Source: Rhizobium deserti
GTDB taxonomy: Bacteria > Pseudomonadota > Alphaproteobacteria > Rhizobiales > Rhizobiaceae
Direction of reading: 5' to 3'
DNA length: 64,000 nucleotides
Assembly (NCBI RefSeq): GCF_004358025.1
Contig: NZ_SMTL01000003.1
Coordinates: 434,001 to 498,000, forward strand
The translations under genes were made by a program, and so were the position numbers. The notes below the pieces were generated by a model. It had not been told where the DNA came from, searched no databases, and saw only the letters and a list, made by a program, of their open reading frames with translations. Below, piece by piece: positions 36,983-46,168 of this stretch (within the stretch, counting starts at the first letter, position 1; each line of letters begins with the position of its first letter).

Positions 36983-38548
36983 GTGCAGGACGTGAAGACA
37001 GGTTTGCACCGCGCCATGGGAACGGCAACGGCCGCTTTGCCCATATGGCTGACCGCACTGCTGCTGCTTGCGCTGTCGACTGTGGCTGGGTTGATCGTTT
37101 CGGAGAACTACAACAATGCGCTGAAGGAAGGCGAGGCACGCGCCGTATCCTCAGCGCATGTAGTTGCCGCGCATATGGAATGGATGATGGAGGCGAGCGA
37201 TCTCGCTCTCCGGCGCATTGAAGCTTCGCTAGGCACGCGCCCTGTCGAAGCCTCTGCGCAACTCGTGGAGGACCTTTCGCGGGCCGTTGGCGAACTGCCG
37301 GCAGGCTTCGAATACGCGCTTCTCGATCAAATGGGCACGATGCGTTTTTCCAGCAATGCCAGCAGCACCTTGCCCGATCATTCCGCCCGCCTTTACTTCA
37401 GTCGCCTGAAGGAAGGCGAAGAGCTCACATTCAGCCGTCTTGCCGACGAGGACGGCATTGGTCGGCCATCCTTCATCATTGCCCGGCGCATCGGCCGCGG
37501 CGTCGATTTTCGTGGCGTCGCCAGCATTACCATACCCAATGAAAACCTCGATCGCTTCTGGGCTTCCATGGACCTCGGGCCTAATTCGACGATAGCGGTG
37601 CTGCGCGACGATGGCTGGCTGGTTGCCCGACGGCCGGTCGCTCGCCAGGCCGTCGATCTTAGCCAGACGGAGTGGTTCCCACTGACCCGCAAGCAGACCT
37701 CCGGCTTCTATCATAGCTCGGTGTCACCGATCGACGGCTTGTCGCGTATCGTTGCCTTCTGGAAGGTGCAGGGCTGGCCGCTCATTGCGCTGGCCGCCGT
37801 GGAGCGACAGGAAGTACTCGACCAGTTCTGGCGCAACCTGTTTTCCGACGCGCTGCTGATGGTTCCTCTCATGGCGGTGCTGGTGCTGGCGGCCATCTGG
37901 ATCAACAGGCTTCTTTATCGCACCGCCGTGCGCAACGAGGAACTGGAACAGGCGCTGGAGCGAAATCGGTTCCTGCTGCGGGAGATTCATCATCGGGTGA
38001 AAAACAATCTGCAGGCCGTGCTGGCCCTCGTGCGTTTGCAGCAATTGCCCTCCGAAGCCCGCGAAGACATGTCGCGGCGGATTTCGGCAATGATTGCCGT
38101 GCATGAGCAGATCTACGAGACGGACCAGTTCGAGCGCGTCGAGGTGGCGCCCTATATCACCAAACTGGTGCATGACATCGCCTCCGGATATGACGCGGCG
38201 GTCCAGATCCACCTCGAGCTCCAGCCGCTGACGGTCGACCGCGACCAGGCGCTGCCGATCGGCATGATCGTCAACGAAGTCGTCTCGAACTCCTTCAAAT
38301 ATGCCTTTGCCGGCCGATCGACCGGCACGCTTTCGGTCAGCCTGCGCGAGGAAGACAATGTGCTTCACCTCGTTGTTCGCGACGATGGCCCGGGAATCGG
38401 ACCGAGCCTGCGGCCGCGCGGTATGGGCACCAAGCTGATCACCAATTTCGTCCGGCAACTCGGCGGCCGATCCAGCCTGCAGAACGACGAGGGCGCGGTG
38501 TTTTCCTTGACCGTGCCGCTCGAAGTCGCTTCACAGCCAGCAGACTGA
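36983..38548 (+). CDS. Membrane sensor histidine kinase (HisKA_2 family)
   Basis: A 521-residue kinase. A membrane helix (residues about 20-40) precedes a periplasmic Cache-like sensor region (about 45-285), a second helix (about 288-310), the HisKA_2 dimerisation domain with the phospho-acceptor in REIHHRVKNNLQ (H336) and an HATPase domain with MIVNEVVSNSFKYAF and RDDGPGIG. Such kinases in rhizobia often feed general stress or PhyR-type cascades. No response regulator is next to it. The start is uncertain: GTG at 36983, GTG at 36992 or ATG at 37016. Confidence 0.9.
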   Translation: MQDVKTGLHRAMGTATAALPIWLTALLLLALSTVAGLIVSENYNNALKEGEARAVSSAHVVAAHMEWMMEASDLALRRIEASLGTRPVEASAQLVEDLSRAVGELPAGFEYALLDQMGTMRFSSNASSTLPDHSARLYFSRLKEGEELTFSRLADEDGIGRPSFIIARRIGRGVDFRGVASITIPNENLDRFWASMDLGPNSTIAVLRDDGWLVARRPVARQAVDLSQTEWFPLTRKQTSGFYHSSVSPIDGLSRIVAFWKVQGWPLIALAAVERQEVLDQFWRNLFSDALLMVPLMAVLVLAAIWINRLLYRTAVRNEELEQALERNRFLLREIHHRVKNNLQAVLALVRLQQLPSEAREDMSRRISAMIAVHEQIYETDQFERVEVAPYITKLVHDIASGYDAAVQIHLELQPLTVDRDQALPIGMIVNEVVSNSFKYAFAGRSTGTLSVSLREEDNVLHLVVRDDGPGIGPSLRPRGMGTKLITNFVRQLGGRSSLQNDEGAVFSLTVPLEVASQPAD

Positions 38549-38570
38549 ATGGAACGCAGTCCGAATGGAT

Positions 38571-38588
38571 GCCGGGATTTTGCCCGGC
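38571..38588. terminator. Short hairpin between histidine kinase gene and mbfA
   Basis: GCCGGG and CCCGGC pair around a 6-base loop. There is no T-run, so termination is only possible. Confidence 0.3.
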
Positions 38589-38594
38589 CAGGCC

Positions 38595-39578
38595 TCACGC
38601 GTTTCCGATCATGATGCCGGCTGCCAGAACCAGGCAGCCGCCGAGCACGACCTGAAAGACGGCGCGGATGAACGGCGTTTCCATATAGCGGTTCTGGATG
38701 AAGGCGATCGCCCAGAGTTCGAAAAAGACGACTATGCCGGCAACGACCGTCGCCGTCCAGAAATGCGGGATAAGATAAGGCAGGGCATGGCCCAGGCCGC
38801 CCAGTGCCGTCATGATACCGGATGCCAGGCCCCGCTTGAGCGGCGAGCCGCGGCCGGAAATCTTGCCGTCGTCATGGGCGGCTTCCGTAAACCCCATGGA
38901 TATGCCGGCACCGACCGAGGCCGAGAGGCCGATCAGGAAGGTCGACCAGGTATTGCCGGTCGCAAAGGCGGCCGCGAAGATCGGCGCCAGCGTGGACACC
39001 GATCCATCCATCAGCCCGGCCAGGCCCGGCTGCACATAGGTGAGGATGAACTGGCGCCTGGCCGTCTGATCCTCCTCGTTCCTCATCTCACCCGAAACAT
39101 GTTTTTCGTCGAGCATGCGGGCAATATCCTCATGCCCCTCTTCCGCCAGGGCCAGGTCCCCGAGAAGCGCCCGCGTCCGCGCATCGGAAACCTGCTTGGC
39201 CGCCTCGCGATAAAAGCGGGCCGCCTGCTCCTCCATGGCCTCCGCTTCCGCTCGCACAGTCTCGAGCGACAGGTTCTTTCGCAGCCAGTCCGGCTTGCGC
39301 TGGTAGAAACCGCGCACATGCTCGCGGCGGATCAACGGAATGCGCTCGCCGAAACGCGACCGGAACATTTCGATCAACATGTTCTTATGGGTCTGCTCCA
39401 CTTCGGCCATGTCTTCAAAGACCTTGGCCGAGGCCGGAAACTGCTGGCGCAGGCTGTCGGCATAAGCCAGGTAGATGCGCGCATCTTCCTCTTCCGAGGC
39501 TATGGCAAGGGCCAGGACCTCGTCTTCGCCGAGCGACTGGAGCGACCGTTTGGAACCGGGCAGAAAGCGACCGAACAT
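38595..39578 (-). CDS. mbfA: Membrane-bound ferritin MbfA (rubrerythrin-VIT1 fusion)
   Basis: A 327-residue protein. The N-terminal ferritin-like domain (residues about 15-160) holds the di-iron ExxH motifs EQTH (61-64) and the EEGH segment (146-149) with further glutamates at 30-31 and 116-117. The C-terminal VIT1 domain (about 175-325) has the membrane helices of vacuolar iron transporters. In Agrobacterium and Bradyrhizobium MbfA exports iron and protects against iron and peroxide stress under Irr control. A near-perfect ICE motif lies 13 bases upstream of the ATG. Confidence 0.95.
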   Translation of the reverse strand: MFGRFLPGSKRSLQSLGEDEVLALAIASEEEDARIYLAYADSLRQQFPASAKVFEDMAEVEQTHKNMLIEMFRSRFGERIPLIRREHVRGFYQRKPDWLRKNLSLETVRAEAEAMEEQAARFYREAAKQVSDARTRALLGDLALAEEGHEDIARMLDEKHVSGEMRNEEDQTARRQFILTYVQPGLAGLMDGSVSTLAPIFAAAFATGNTWSTFLIGLSASVGAGISMGFTEAAHDDGKISGRGSPLKRGLASGIMTALGGLGHALPYLIPHFWTATVVAGIVVFFELWAIAFIQNRYMETPFIRAVFQVVLGGCLVLAAGIMIGNA

Positions 39579-39590
39579 GAGTATGCCTTT

Positions 39591-39607
39591 CTTAGAATCA
39601 TTCTAAA
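39591..39607 (-). promoter_or_regulatory. Irr box (ICE) at the mbfA start region
   Basis: CTTAGAATCATTCTAAA matches TTTAGAA-N3-TTCTAAA at 13 of 14 positions and is a near-perfect dyad. It ends 13 bases before the mbfA ATG, leaving only the ribosome-binding site AAAGG between. This is a repressor-type position, in line with the known Irr repression of mbfA in rhizobia. Confidence 0.78.
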
Positions 39608-39621
39608 CTATCTGATGCTAA

Positions 39622-40926
<1,305 letters not shown>

Positions 40927-40942
40927 TCCCTGGTTGACGACC

Positions 40943-40972
40943 GAGAAGCCCGGGCGTAATCCCGGACTTCTC
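40943..40972 (+). terminator. Candidate terminator after the TRAP binding protein gene
   Basis: GAGAAGCCCGGG and CCCGGACTTCTC pair with one mismatch over 12 bp around CGTAAT. A T-run is absent, so this may be a weak terminator or 3' stabilising hairpin. Confidence 0.45.
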
Positions 40973-41199
40973 CGTCCAAGGCGCCTGGCAAGAGGACCAC
41001 GCCTGGCGGCAGCATCCGACGGCTCGCCAATTAAATCTGCCGGTCGCCATTGCTTATCCGCTGAAGACGCCTATATTGACGCTATCGAATTGGTTGCGAC
41101 CTTTGTCTACGAGCCTCAGGCTCCGCTCAGATTTCCTCTCAAATATCGATCTTTTTGGACAGGACATCGTCCATTTCTCGCGATTGAAAGGAAATCGTC

Positions 41200-41409
41200 A
41201 TGAATACTGGCACAGTAAAGTGGTTCAACAGCACCAAGGGCTTCGGCTTCATTCAGCCTGACGATGGCTCGACCGACGTGTTCGTTCACGTTTCGGCTGT
41301 AGAGCGGGCCGGCATGGGTTCCTTGCAGGAAGGTCAGAAGATCTCTTACGAGATCGTTCGCGACCGCAAGTCCGGCAAGAACTCGGCTGACAACCTTCGG
41401 GCCGAGTAA
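41200..41409 (+). CDS. cspA: Cold-shock protein (CspA family)
   Basis: A 69-residue single cold-shock domain with RNP1 KGFGFI and RNP2 VFVHV, starting [20 protein letters not shown]. It binds single-stranded RNA/DNA and melts structures. The ATG follows AAAGGAAAT. More than 150 bases of untranslated sequence precede it, as is usual for cold-shock mRNA leaders, though no specific structure is claimed. A terminator follows the gene. The symbol is by family; rhizobia have several paralogues. Confidence 0.95.
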   Translation: MNTGTVKWFNSTKGFGFIQPDDGSTDVFVHVSAVERAGMGSLQEGQKISYEIVRDRKSGKNSADNLRAE

Positions 41410-41471
41410 GAATGTCATTCGCCTCTGCTGACCACGGATGTACTGGCAGCGAGCGCTTGAATGGTGGAAGA

Positions 41472-41500
41472 GGTCGGGGTTGCACCCGGCCTTTTTGTTT
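41472..41500 (+). terminator. Terminator of cspA
   Basis: GGTCGGG (41472-41478) and CCCGGCC (41484-41490 region) pair with a G-T wobble, then TTTTTGTTTT follows. The long T-run makes this a strong terminator. Confidence 0.8.
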
Positions 41501-41534
41501 TACTCCGACGGTCCTTAGGGATTAGGAGAGAAGA

Positions 41535-41837
41535 ATGAGCCTGAACGTTTATGGTGTTGGCGATGTCCTCGTCCTCAAGGCAGGGCTGACCCGCACGGCG
41601 ATCGGCAACCGCACATGCCGCGTCCTCGGACTACTCCCGGCGGCCGAGCGTGGCGAGCAACAATATCGCGTTCGGTTCGGCAGCGAGAATTTCGAGCGCC
41701 GCATCGTCGCAAGCGATATAGACACGAACGAAACCTCGTCCTTTGTCAAACAGGACGAGACCTCTTTGGAGATTGCCGGCGAACCATGGCTGAAGCCGGC
41801 CAGCATGCGCATCGGCAAATTGCCCTTGCACCGATAG
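41535..41837 (+). CDS. Small conserved hypothetical protein
   Basis: A 100-residue protein that I do not recognise. It starts [20 protein letters not shown] and continues with beta-rich sequence ([21 protein letters not shown]) that could form a small SH3/Tudor-like barrel. No signal peptide is seen. The ATG follows AGGAGAG. It lies between the cspA terminator and rpsU on the same strand, so it may share a message with the translation gene downstream. Confidence 0.72.
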   Translation: MSLNVYGVGDVLVLKAGLTRTAIGNRTCRVLGLLPAAERGEQQYRVRFGSENFERRIVASDIDTNETSSFVKQDETSLEIAGEPWLKPASMRIGKLPLHR

Positions 41838-41871
41838 AACGCGGTTCGCCCGCAATAGAAGGATGATATTT

Positions 41872-42123
41872 TTGCAGGTTTTGGTAAGAGACAACAACGT
41901 CGATCAGGCACTTCGCGTGCTGAAGAAGAAGATGCAGCGCGAAGGACTTTTCCGTGAAATGAAGGCGCGCAGCGCCTATGAAAAGCCGTCTGAAAAGCGT
42001 GTCCGCGAAAAGGCCGAAGCGGTTCGTCGATTCCGCAAGCTCGCGCGCAAGAAGATGCAGCGCGAAGGCCTGCTTCCCATGCCGAAGAAGGCAGCAATCC
42101 CAGGTCGTCCCCCGCGTCCCTGA
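41872..42123 (+). CDS. rpsU: 30S ribosomal protein S21
   Basis: An 83-residue basic protein. The sequence [20 protein letters not shown] and a second KKMQREGL copy match alphaproteobacterial S21, which helps the 30S subunit recognise mRNA. The TTG at 41872 gives the standard N-terminus (M)QVLVRD and lies eight bases after AAGGA; an ATG three codons upstream would overlap that site. Rhizobia have several S21 paralogues, and position near cspA suggests a stress-related copy. Confidence 0.93.
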   Translation: MQVLVRDNNVDQALRVLKKKMQREGLFREMKARSAYEKPSEKRVREKAEAVRRFRKLARKKMQREGLLPMPKKAAIPGRPPRP

Positions 42124-42161
42124 GGCTCTTCGTCCCGATTATTGCTAGGAAGGAGGATATT

Positions 42162-42377
42162 ATGACTGCCACCAAGGAAGAATTCTTCAATCCCGTCAAG
42201 CTTTCCGCGCGCGACAAGGCAGCGGCAACGGATCACACCGCCCGCTCGATCATCGCGGCCGAGGCGAACGAACGGGAAAAGAAAACGGAAAAGCTCCGGC
42301 TTCTTCGCCAGGAGCGCGAAGCCGCCGAACCCGCGCCGGTCAAGGCGAAGGGGCGCAAGGCGCCGACAGATCATTGA
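42162..42377 (+). CDS. Small charged hypothetical protein
   Basis: A 71-residue, highly charged protein starting MTATKEEFFNPVKLSARDKA. A predicted long helix (AAEANEREKKTEKLRLLRQERE) dominates and the tail is basic. A strong ribosome-binding site, AAGGAGG, lies before the ATG. It is 38 bases after rpsU and followed by a terminator, so it probably shares the rpsU message. Similar small proteins occur in rhizobia without known function. Confidence 0.8.
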   Translation: MTATKEEFFNPVKLSARDKAAATDHTARSIIAAEANEREKKTEKLRLLRQEREAAEPAPVKAKGRKAPTDH

Positions 42378-42384
42378 CCTTCGA

Positions 42385-42412
42385 AAAAAGCTCGGCTCCG
42401 CCGGGCTTTTTG
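42385..42412. terminator. Bidirectional terminator after the rpsU cluster
   Basis: AGCTCGGC and GCCGGGCT pair around TCC with an A-run before and TTTTTG after. It can serve both the rpsU cluster and the convergent MFS gene. Confidence 0.8.
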
Positions 42413-42435
42413 TTTGCCGAGACCTGGAATCGGGA

Positions 42436-43677
42436 TCACGCTGTTTGAACTGTTTCCGTTTGCCGCGGCAAAGGCGGAAAGGCCAGCGCGATGAGGACGG
42501 CTGCGAGCCCGACCAGCGATGAGCCGATGAACAGCCCGTTGTAACTGTTGTACTGGTCGAAGGCCCAGCCGCCGGCCAGCGGGCCGAAGGCCATGCCGAT
42601 GCTGGACAGCAGGCTGGCGGCGCCGAGCACCGTTCCCATGCTCCTTGCCGGGAAATATCCCGCCGCCAGCACGGCATAAAGCGGCATGACGCCGCCATAG
42701 GTGCCGCCGAATATGATCGCCAATGCGTAAAACTGCGTGAGATCCGCCGCCATCGTGTAGGCGGCGATGACGGCCGCCTGGATCAGCAGCCCGGCGATCA
42801 GCACCGGCTTTGGCCCGAACCGGTCGCCCAGCAGGCCGTAGACGATCCGCCCGCCAAGCCCGGCGGCTCCCTCCAGACTGTATATGCTGACCGCCGCCAT
42901 GGGCGCGATGCCGCAGGACATGGCATAGCTCACCATGTGGAAGATCGGTCCCGAATGGGCGGCGCAACAGGCAAAGAAGGTGAATGCCAGAACGAGGAAT
43001 TGCGGCGAGCCGAGGATGTCGGCCAGCGGCACGCTTCCGGCCTGCCGTGCGCTCCCGGCTTGCGTCACGCTTTCGGCGTGCGGCGATGTCTCCGCTGCCG
43101 GGATCGGCGTGGGCGCCGGGTTGCGGACGAGCCATGTGGTGGGCAGGAGAATAAGCCAGGCGCCTAAGCCGATCAGCAGCATTGCGGTGCGCCAGTCCCC
43201 ATAGGCGGCAATCAGCCAGCCGGCCAAGGGTGAGACGGTCATCGGCGCCATGCCCAGGCCTGCCGACACCAGGGAGACTGCAAGGCTGCGGCGGTCGCTG
43301 AACCAGGCCATGGTAAGGGCGATCATCGGCGCCAGGAAAGCGCTCGCGGACAAGCCGACGAGGCAGCCGTAGACGATCTGGAAGGCGAGCAGGCTCTGGA
43401 CGCGGCTGGCCAGCACGAGGGCGAGACCGAGCAGAAGAGACCCTGCCAGAACGACGATGCGGGCGCCGAACCGATCGCTGGCCGCCCCCCACATGAAGCC
43501 GCCAAGCCCCATGACGATGAAGTTGATGGCCATGGCGCTGGATATGCCGGCTCTGGACCAGCCCGTCGCAACCGCGATCGGCTCCAGGAAAATGGCAAGC
43601 GAGAACATGGTTCCGGCGGCGATGCATCCCATCAGCGCGCCCGCGCCGACAATCACCCATCGATAATTGCTGGTCAT
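42436..43677 (-). CDS. MFS transporter (OFA/monocarboxylate-like)
   Basis: A 413-residue transporter with 12 predicted membrane helices. The MFS A-motif-like loop GAASDRFGARIVV follows helix 2 and GRIVYGLLGDRFGPKPVL follows helix 8. MTSNYRWVIVGAGALMGCIA at the start resembles the OFA (oxalate/formate antiporter) group. The central loop has a repeated SVTQAGSARQAGSVPLA stretch of low complexity. The ATG at 43677 follows GGGGGAGGAAG. The substrate is unknown. Confidence 0.9.
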   Translation of the reverse strand: MTSNYRWVIVGAGALMGCIAAGTMFSLAIFLEPIAVATGWSRAGISSAMAINFIVMGLGGFMWGAASDRFGARIVVLAGSLLLGLALVLASRVQSLLAFQIVYGCLVGLSASAFLAPMIALTMAWFSDRRSLAVSLVSAGLGMAPMTVSPLAGWLIAAYGDWRTAMLLIGLGAWLILLPTTWLVRNPAPTPIPAAETSPHAESVTQAGSARQAGSVPLADILGSPQFLVLAFTFFACCAAHSGPIFHMVSYAMSCGIAPMAAVSIYSLEGAAGLGGRIVYGLLGDRFGPKPVLIAGLLIQAAVIAAYTMAADLTQFYALAIIFGGTYGGVMPLYAVLAAGYFPARSMGTVLGAASLLSSIGMAFGPLAGGWAFDQYNSYNGLFIGSSLVGLAAVLIALAFPPLPRQTETVQTA

Positions 43678-43800
43678 CAAGCTTCCTCCCCCACGGTGGT
43701 ACGCTCGTCGGTGCCTTGACAAGCATCGATGCACCCAAGGACGAACGAGACCTGCCTTGCCCGACATTAAGCGTCAGGTTTTTTCAGCCGGCAACCGCAC

Positions 43801-43827
43801 AAACGAAAAGCCCCGCCGAAGCGGGGC
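43801..43827 (-). terminator. Terminator of the 57-aa protein gene
   Basis: GCCCCGC (43810-43816) and GCGGGGC (43821-43827) form a tight stem with a CGAA loop. On the minus strand it is followed by TTTTCGTTT. Confidence 0.8.
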
Positions 43828-43854
43828 CGTCATGGCGGGAAGAAGGGTGGCGGA

Positions 43855-44028
43855 TCAGTTGCGGCCGTCGTTGGGGCGAGCCTTGTCGCCACCTTCTTCG
43901 CGGGTGGTCGCGGTCTTTGCATCCGGCTGCTGGCCGAAATTCGTGCCGCCGAGATGCCCGCCGGCATTGGTCTGAGCCACCTGATCCTCGGCCCGCTTCT
44001 GGGTTTCCTGTGCGTCGCTCTTGCTCAT
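43855..44028 (-). CDS. Small hydrophilic protein (57 aa)
   Basis: A 57-residue protein reading MSKSDAQETQKRAEDQVAQT, then NAGGHLGGTNFGQQPDAKTA and TTREEGGDKARPNDGRN. It is rich in glutamine, glycine and charge, with no hydrophobic core, so it is probably disordered. The ATG at 44028 lies six bases after AAAGAGAG; an in-frame ATG at 44034 is too close to it. A terminator follows. The composition is reminiscent of desiccation-type small proteins, but that is only an impression. Confidence 0.68.
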   Translation of the reverse strand: MSKSDAQETQKRAEDQVAQTNAGGHLGGTNFGQQPDAKTATTREEGGDKARPNDGRN

Positions 44029-44142
44029 GGTCATCTCTCTTTCGTTATCGTTCGGATGTCTAACCGCTTTACGAGGCGAATGTTCCTCTGTCCTTTGATG
44101 TGCGAGAACGCCACTTGACGGACTGCGGCCGAACGCCTATTC

Positions 44143-44158
44143 GGAAACGATCGTTTCC
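44143..44158. promoter_or_regulatory. Palindromic operator upstream of the TetR-family gene
   Basis: GGAAACGATCGTTTCC is a perfect 16-bp palindrome. It ends 15 bases before the regulator start and lies downstream of a possible -35 TTGACG (44115-44120). Autoregulation by the adjacent TetR-type protein is inferred. Confidence 0.68.
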
Positions 44159-44173
44159 TATTAGGCTATAGCC

Positions 44174-44794
44174 ATGGACATCCGCATTGCAGCCGACACC
44201 GCAGCCCGCACTCCGGGACGGCCTCGGGAGTTCGAAATCGAGCAGGCGCTCGACAAGGCTATCATCGTCTTTTCGGCAAAAGGCTATCACGGCACCTCGA
44301 TCTCGGATCTGAAGGAAGCCATGGGCCTGACGGCCGGCAGTCTCTACAAGGCGTTCAAGGACAAGAAAGCGATCTTTCTCGCCAGCTTCGACCGCTACAA
44401 GCAGGTGCGCAATGCGGTGCTGGATGCAGAACTGCAAAAGGCCGTCGACGGGCGCGACAAGGTATTGCGCATGCTGCGCGTTTATTCCGATGCATCGCTG
44501 GGCGAAGCCGGGCGTCGTGGATGCTTGGTGGTCGGCACCGCCGTCGAACTGGCCGCCTATGACACGGAAGCCGCCGAGCGGGTGCAGGCCTCCATGAGCC
44601 GTACGGAAGACCTTCTGCAGGCGCTTGTCCGCCAGGGCCAGGCGGACGGCTCCATCCGTTCGTCCATGGATGCTGCCGATATGGCCCGGCTGCTGCTCTC
44701 GGTGGTCTACGGATTGAGGGTGATCGGCAAGACCGGGCCCACGCCGGAACACGCCTCTTCCATCGTGGATGCGGCGATGAAGCTTCTCGATTGA
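44174..44794 (+). CDS. TetR/AcrR family transcriptional regulator
   Basis: A 206-residue regulator. The N-terminal helix-turn-helix reads FEIEQALDKAIIVFSAKGYHG and TSISDLKEAMGLTAGSLYKAFKDKKAI (residues about 17-65). The C-terminal ligand domain resembles the TetR_C_16-like group (GRRGCLVVGTAVELA). It has a perfect palindrome just upstream and is followed after 37 bases by an MFS transporter, the usual sensor-efflux pairing. The ligand is unknown. Confidence 0.93.
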   Translation: MDIRIAADTAARTPGRPREFEIEQALDKAIIVFSAKGYHGTSISDLKEAMGLTAGSLYKAFKDKKAIFLASFDRYKQVRNAVLDAELQKAVDGRDKVLRMLRVYSDASLGEAGRRGCLVVGTAVELAAYDTEAAERVQASMSRTEDLLQALVRQGQADGSIRSSMDAADMARLLLSVVYGLRVIGKTGPTPEHASSIVDAAMKLLD

Positions 44795-44831
44795 GATCAA
44801 GACAATTCTATTTTCCTCCCAGGAGATTTTT

Positions 44832-46034
44832 ATGACAAGCAATACTGCAACGGCCGGCCCGGTCGCCTCCGCCATGTCGGCGGGCATGACATTCATGATG
44901 GCGGCGGCCTGCGGCCTCATCGTCGCCAACCTTTATTACGCCCAGCCCCTCGCTGGCCCGATTGCCGCAGCCATCGGCCTGCCTGCCAGTGCCACCGGCC
45001 TGATCGTCACGCTCACGCAGATCGGCTATGGGCTCGGCCTGCTGCTGATCGTGCCGCTTGGCGACCTGGTCGAAAACCGCCGGCTGATCATCACCATGGT
45101 CGCCGCCGCCACCGTAGCGCTGATCGCAGCCGGGTTGTCGGAAACGCCGGGACCTTTCCTTGCCGCTTCGCTGGCCATCGGGCTTGCCTCGACGGCCGTG
45201 CAGATGATCGTACCCTTTGCGGCAAGCCTTGCACCGGACGCCATGCGCGGCCGCGTCGTCGGCAATGTCATGAGCGGCCTGATGGTCGGCATCATGATGG
45301 CGCGGCCAGTGGCCAGCGTCATCGCCCGCTTCTCCTCCTGGCACCTGGTCTTCTTTCTGTCGGCGGGCGTGATGATCCTCGTCGGTCTCGCATTGGCCTT
45401 CGTGCTGCCTGCGCGGATGCCGCAGACAAAGCTCTCCTACGGCGCGCTTTTGGCCTCCATGAGCCGCCTCTACGCGACGCAACCGGTCCTGCGCCGGCGG
45501 GCCTTCTATCAGGCCTGTCAGTTCTCGAGCTTCAGCCTGTTCTGGACGGTGACGCCGCTGGTGCTGGCCGGTCCCGGCTTCGGGCTGAGCCAGGCCGGAA
45601 TTGCCCTATTCGCCCTGGCAGGCGTCGCCGGCGCCATCGCCTCGCCGATTGCCGGACGGCTGGCCGACCGGGATCTGAGCCGGCCCGCGACGGTCTTCGG
45701 CATCCTTTCGGTGGCCGCCGCCTATCTGATCAGCCACATGGCGCCGGAAGGCTCCACCGCGGCTCTGGTCATCCTGACGGCTGCGGCCATCCTGCTCGAT
45801 TTCGGCGTCACCATGACGCTGGTGATCGGCCAGCGGGCCATTTTCGGCCTCGGCGCAGACCTGCGCTCCCGCCTCAACGGGCTGTTCATGGCGACCTTCT
45901 TCGTCGGCGGAGCCCTCGGCTCGGCCATCGGCGCTTGGGCCTTTACCCAGGGCGGCTGGATGCTCGCTTCGTCGATCGGCCTCGCCCTGCCGGTCGTTGC
46001 ACTTCTCTACTTCCTGACCGAGAAGCGCGCCTGA
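44832..46034 (+). CDS. MFS transporter beside TetR regulator
   Basis: A 400-residue transporter with 12 predicted helices. The stretch CGLIVANLYYAQPLAGPIAA in helix 1 and VPLGDLVENRRLII in loop 2-3 place it in the YnfM/arabinose-efflux-like drug:H+ branch. The tandem with a TetR regulator suggests ligand-induced efflux. The ATG follows CAGGAGA. The end of the gene is followed by GC-rich inverted repeats. Confidence 0.9.
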   Translation: MTSNTATAGPVASAMSAGMTFMMAAACGLIVANLYYAQPLAGPIAAAIGLPASATGLIVTLTQIGYGLGLLLIVPLGDLVENRRLIITMVAAATVALIAAGLSETPGPFLAASLAIGLASTAVQMIVPFAASLAPDAMRGRVVGNVMSGLMVGIMMARPVASVIARFSSWHLVFFLSAGVMILVGLALAFVLPARMPQTKLSYGALLASMSRLYATQPVLRRRAFYQACQFSSFSLFWTVTPLVLAGPGFGLSQAGIALFALAGVAGAIASPIAGRLADRDLSRPATVFGILSVAAAYLISHMAPEGSTAALVILTAAAILLDFGVTMTLVIGQRAIFGLGADLRSRLNGLFMATFFVGGALGSAIGAWAFTQGGWMLASSIGLALPVVALLYFLTEKRA

Positions 46035-46068
46035 CAAAAAAGCGGCCGCAGTCTGGCGGCCGCCGCGA

Positions 46069-46110
46069 ACCTCGATCATGTTCGAGACGGTCCTCGAACA
46101 TGATCGAGGT
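46069..46110. repeat. 42-bp intergenic palindrome with 18-bp arms
   Basis: ACCTCGATCATGTTCGAG (46069-46086) is matched exactly by its reverse complement at 46093-46110, with a 6-base loop ACGGTC. It is not followed by a T-run. It may be an operator, a transcript-stabilising hairpin or a dispersed palindrome of the rhizobial ABC/RIME type. Confidence 0.75.
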
Positions 46111-46168
46111 CGCATGACGGCTAAGCCGCTCCCATGCTGGCCTCGTCTCCAACCGGACGAGGTCCCTC

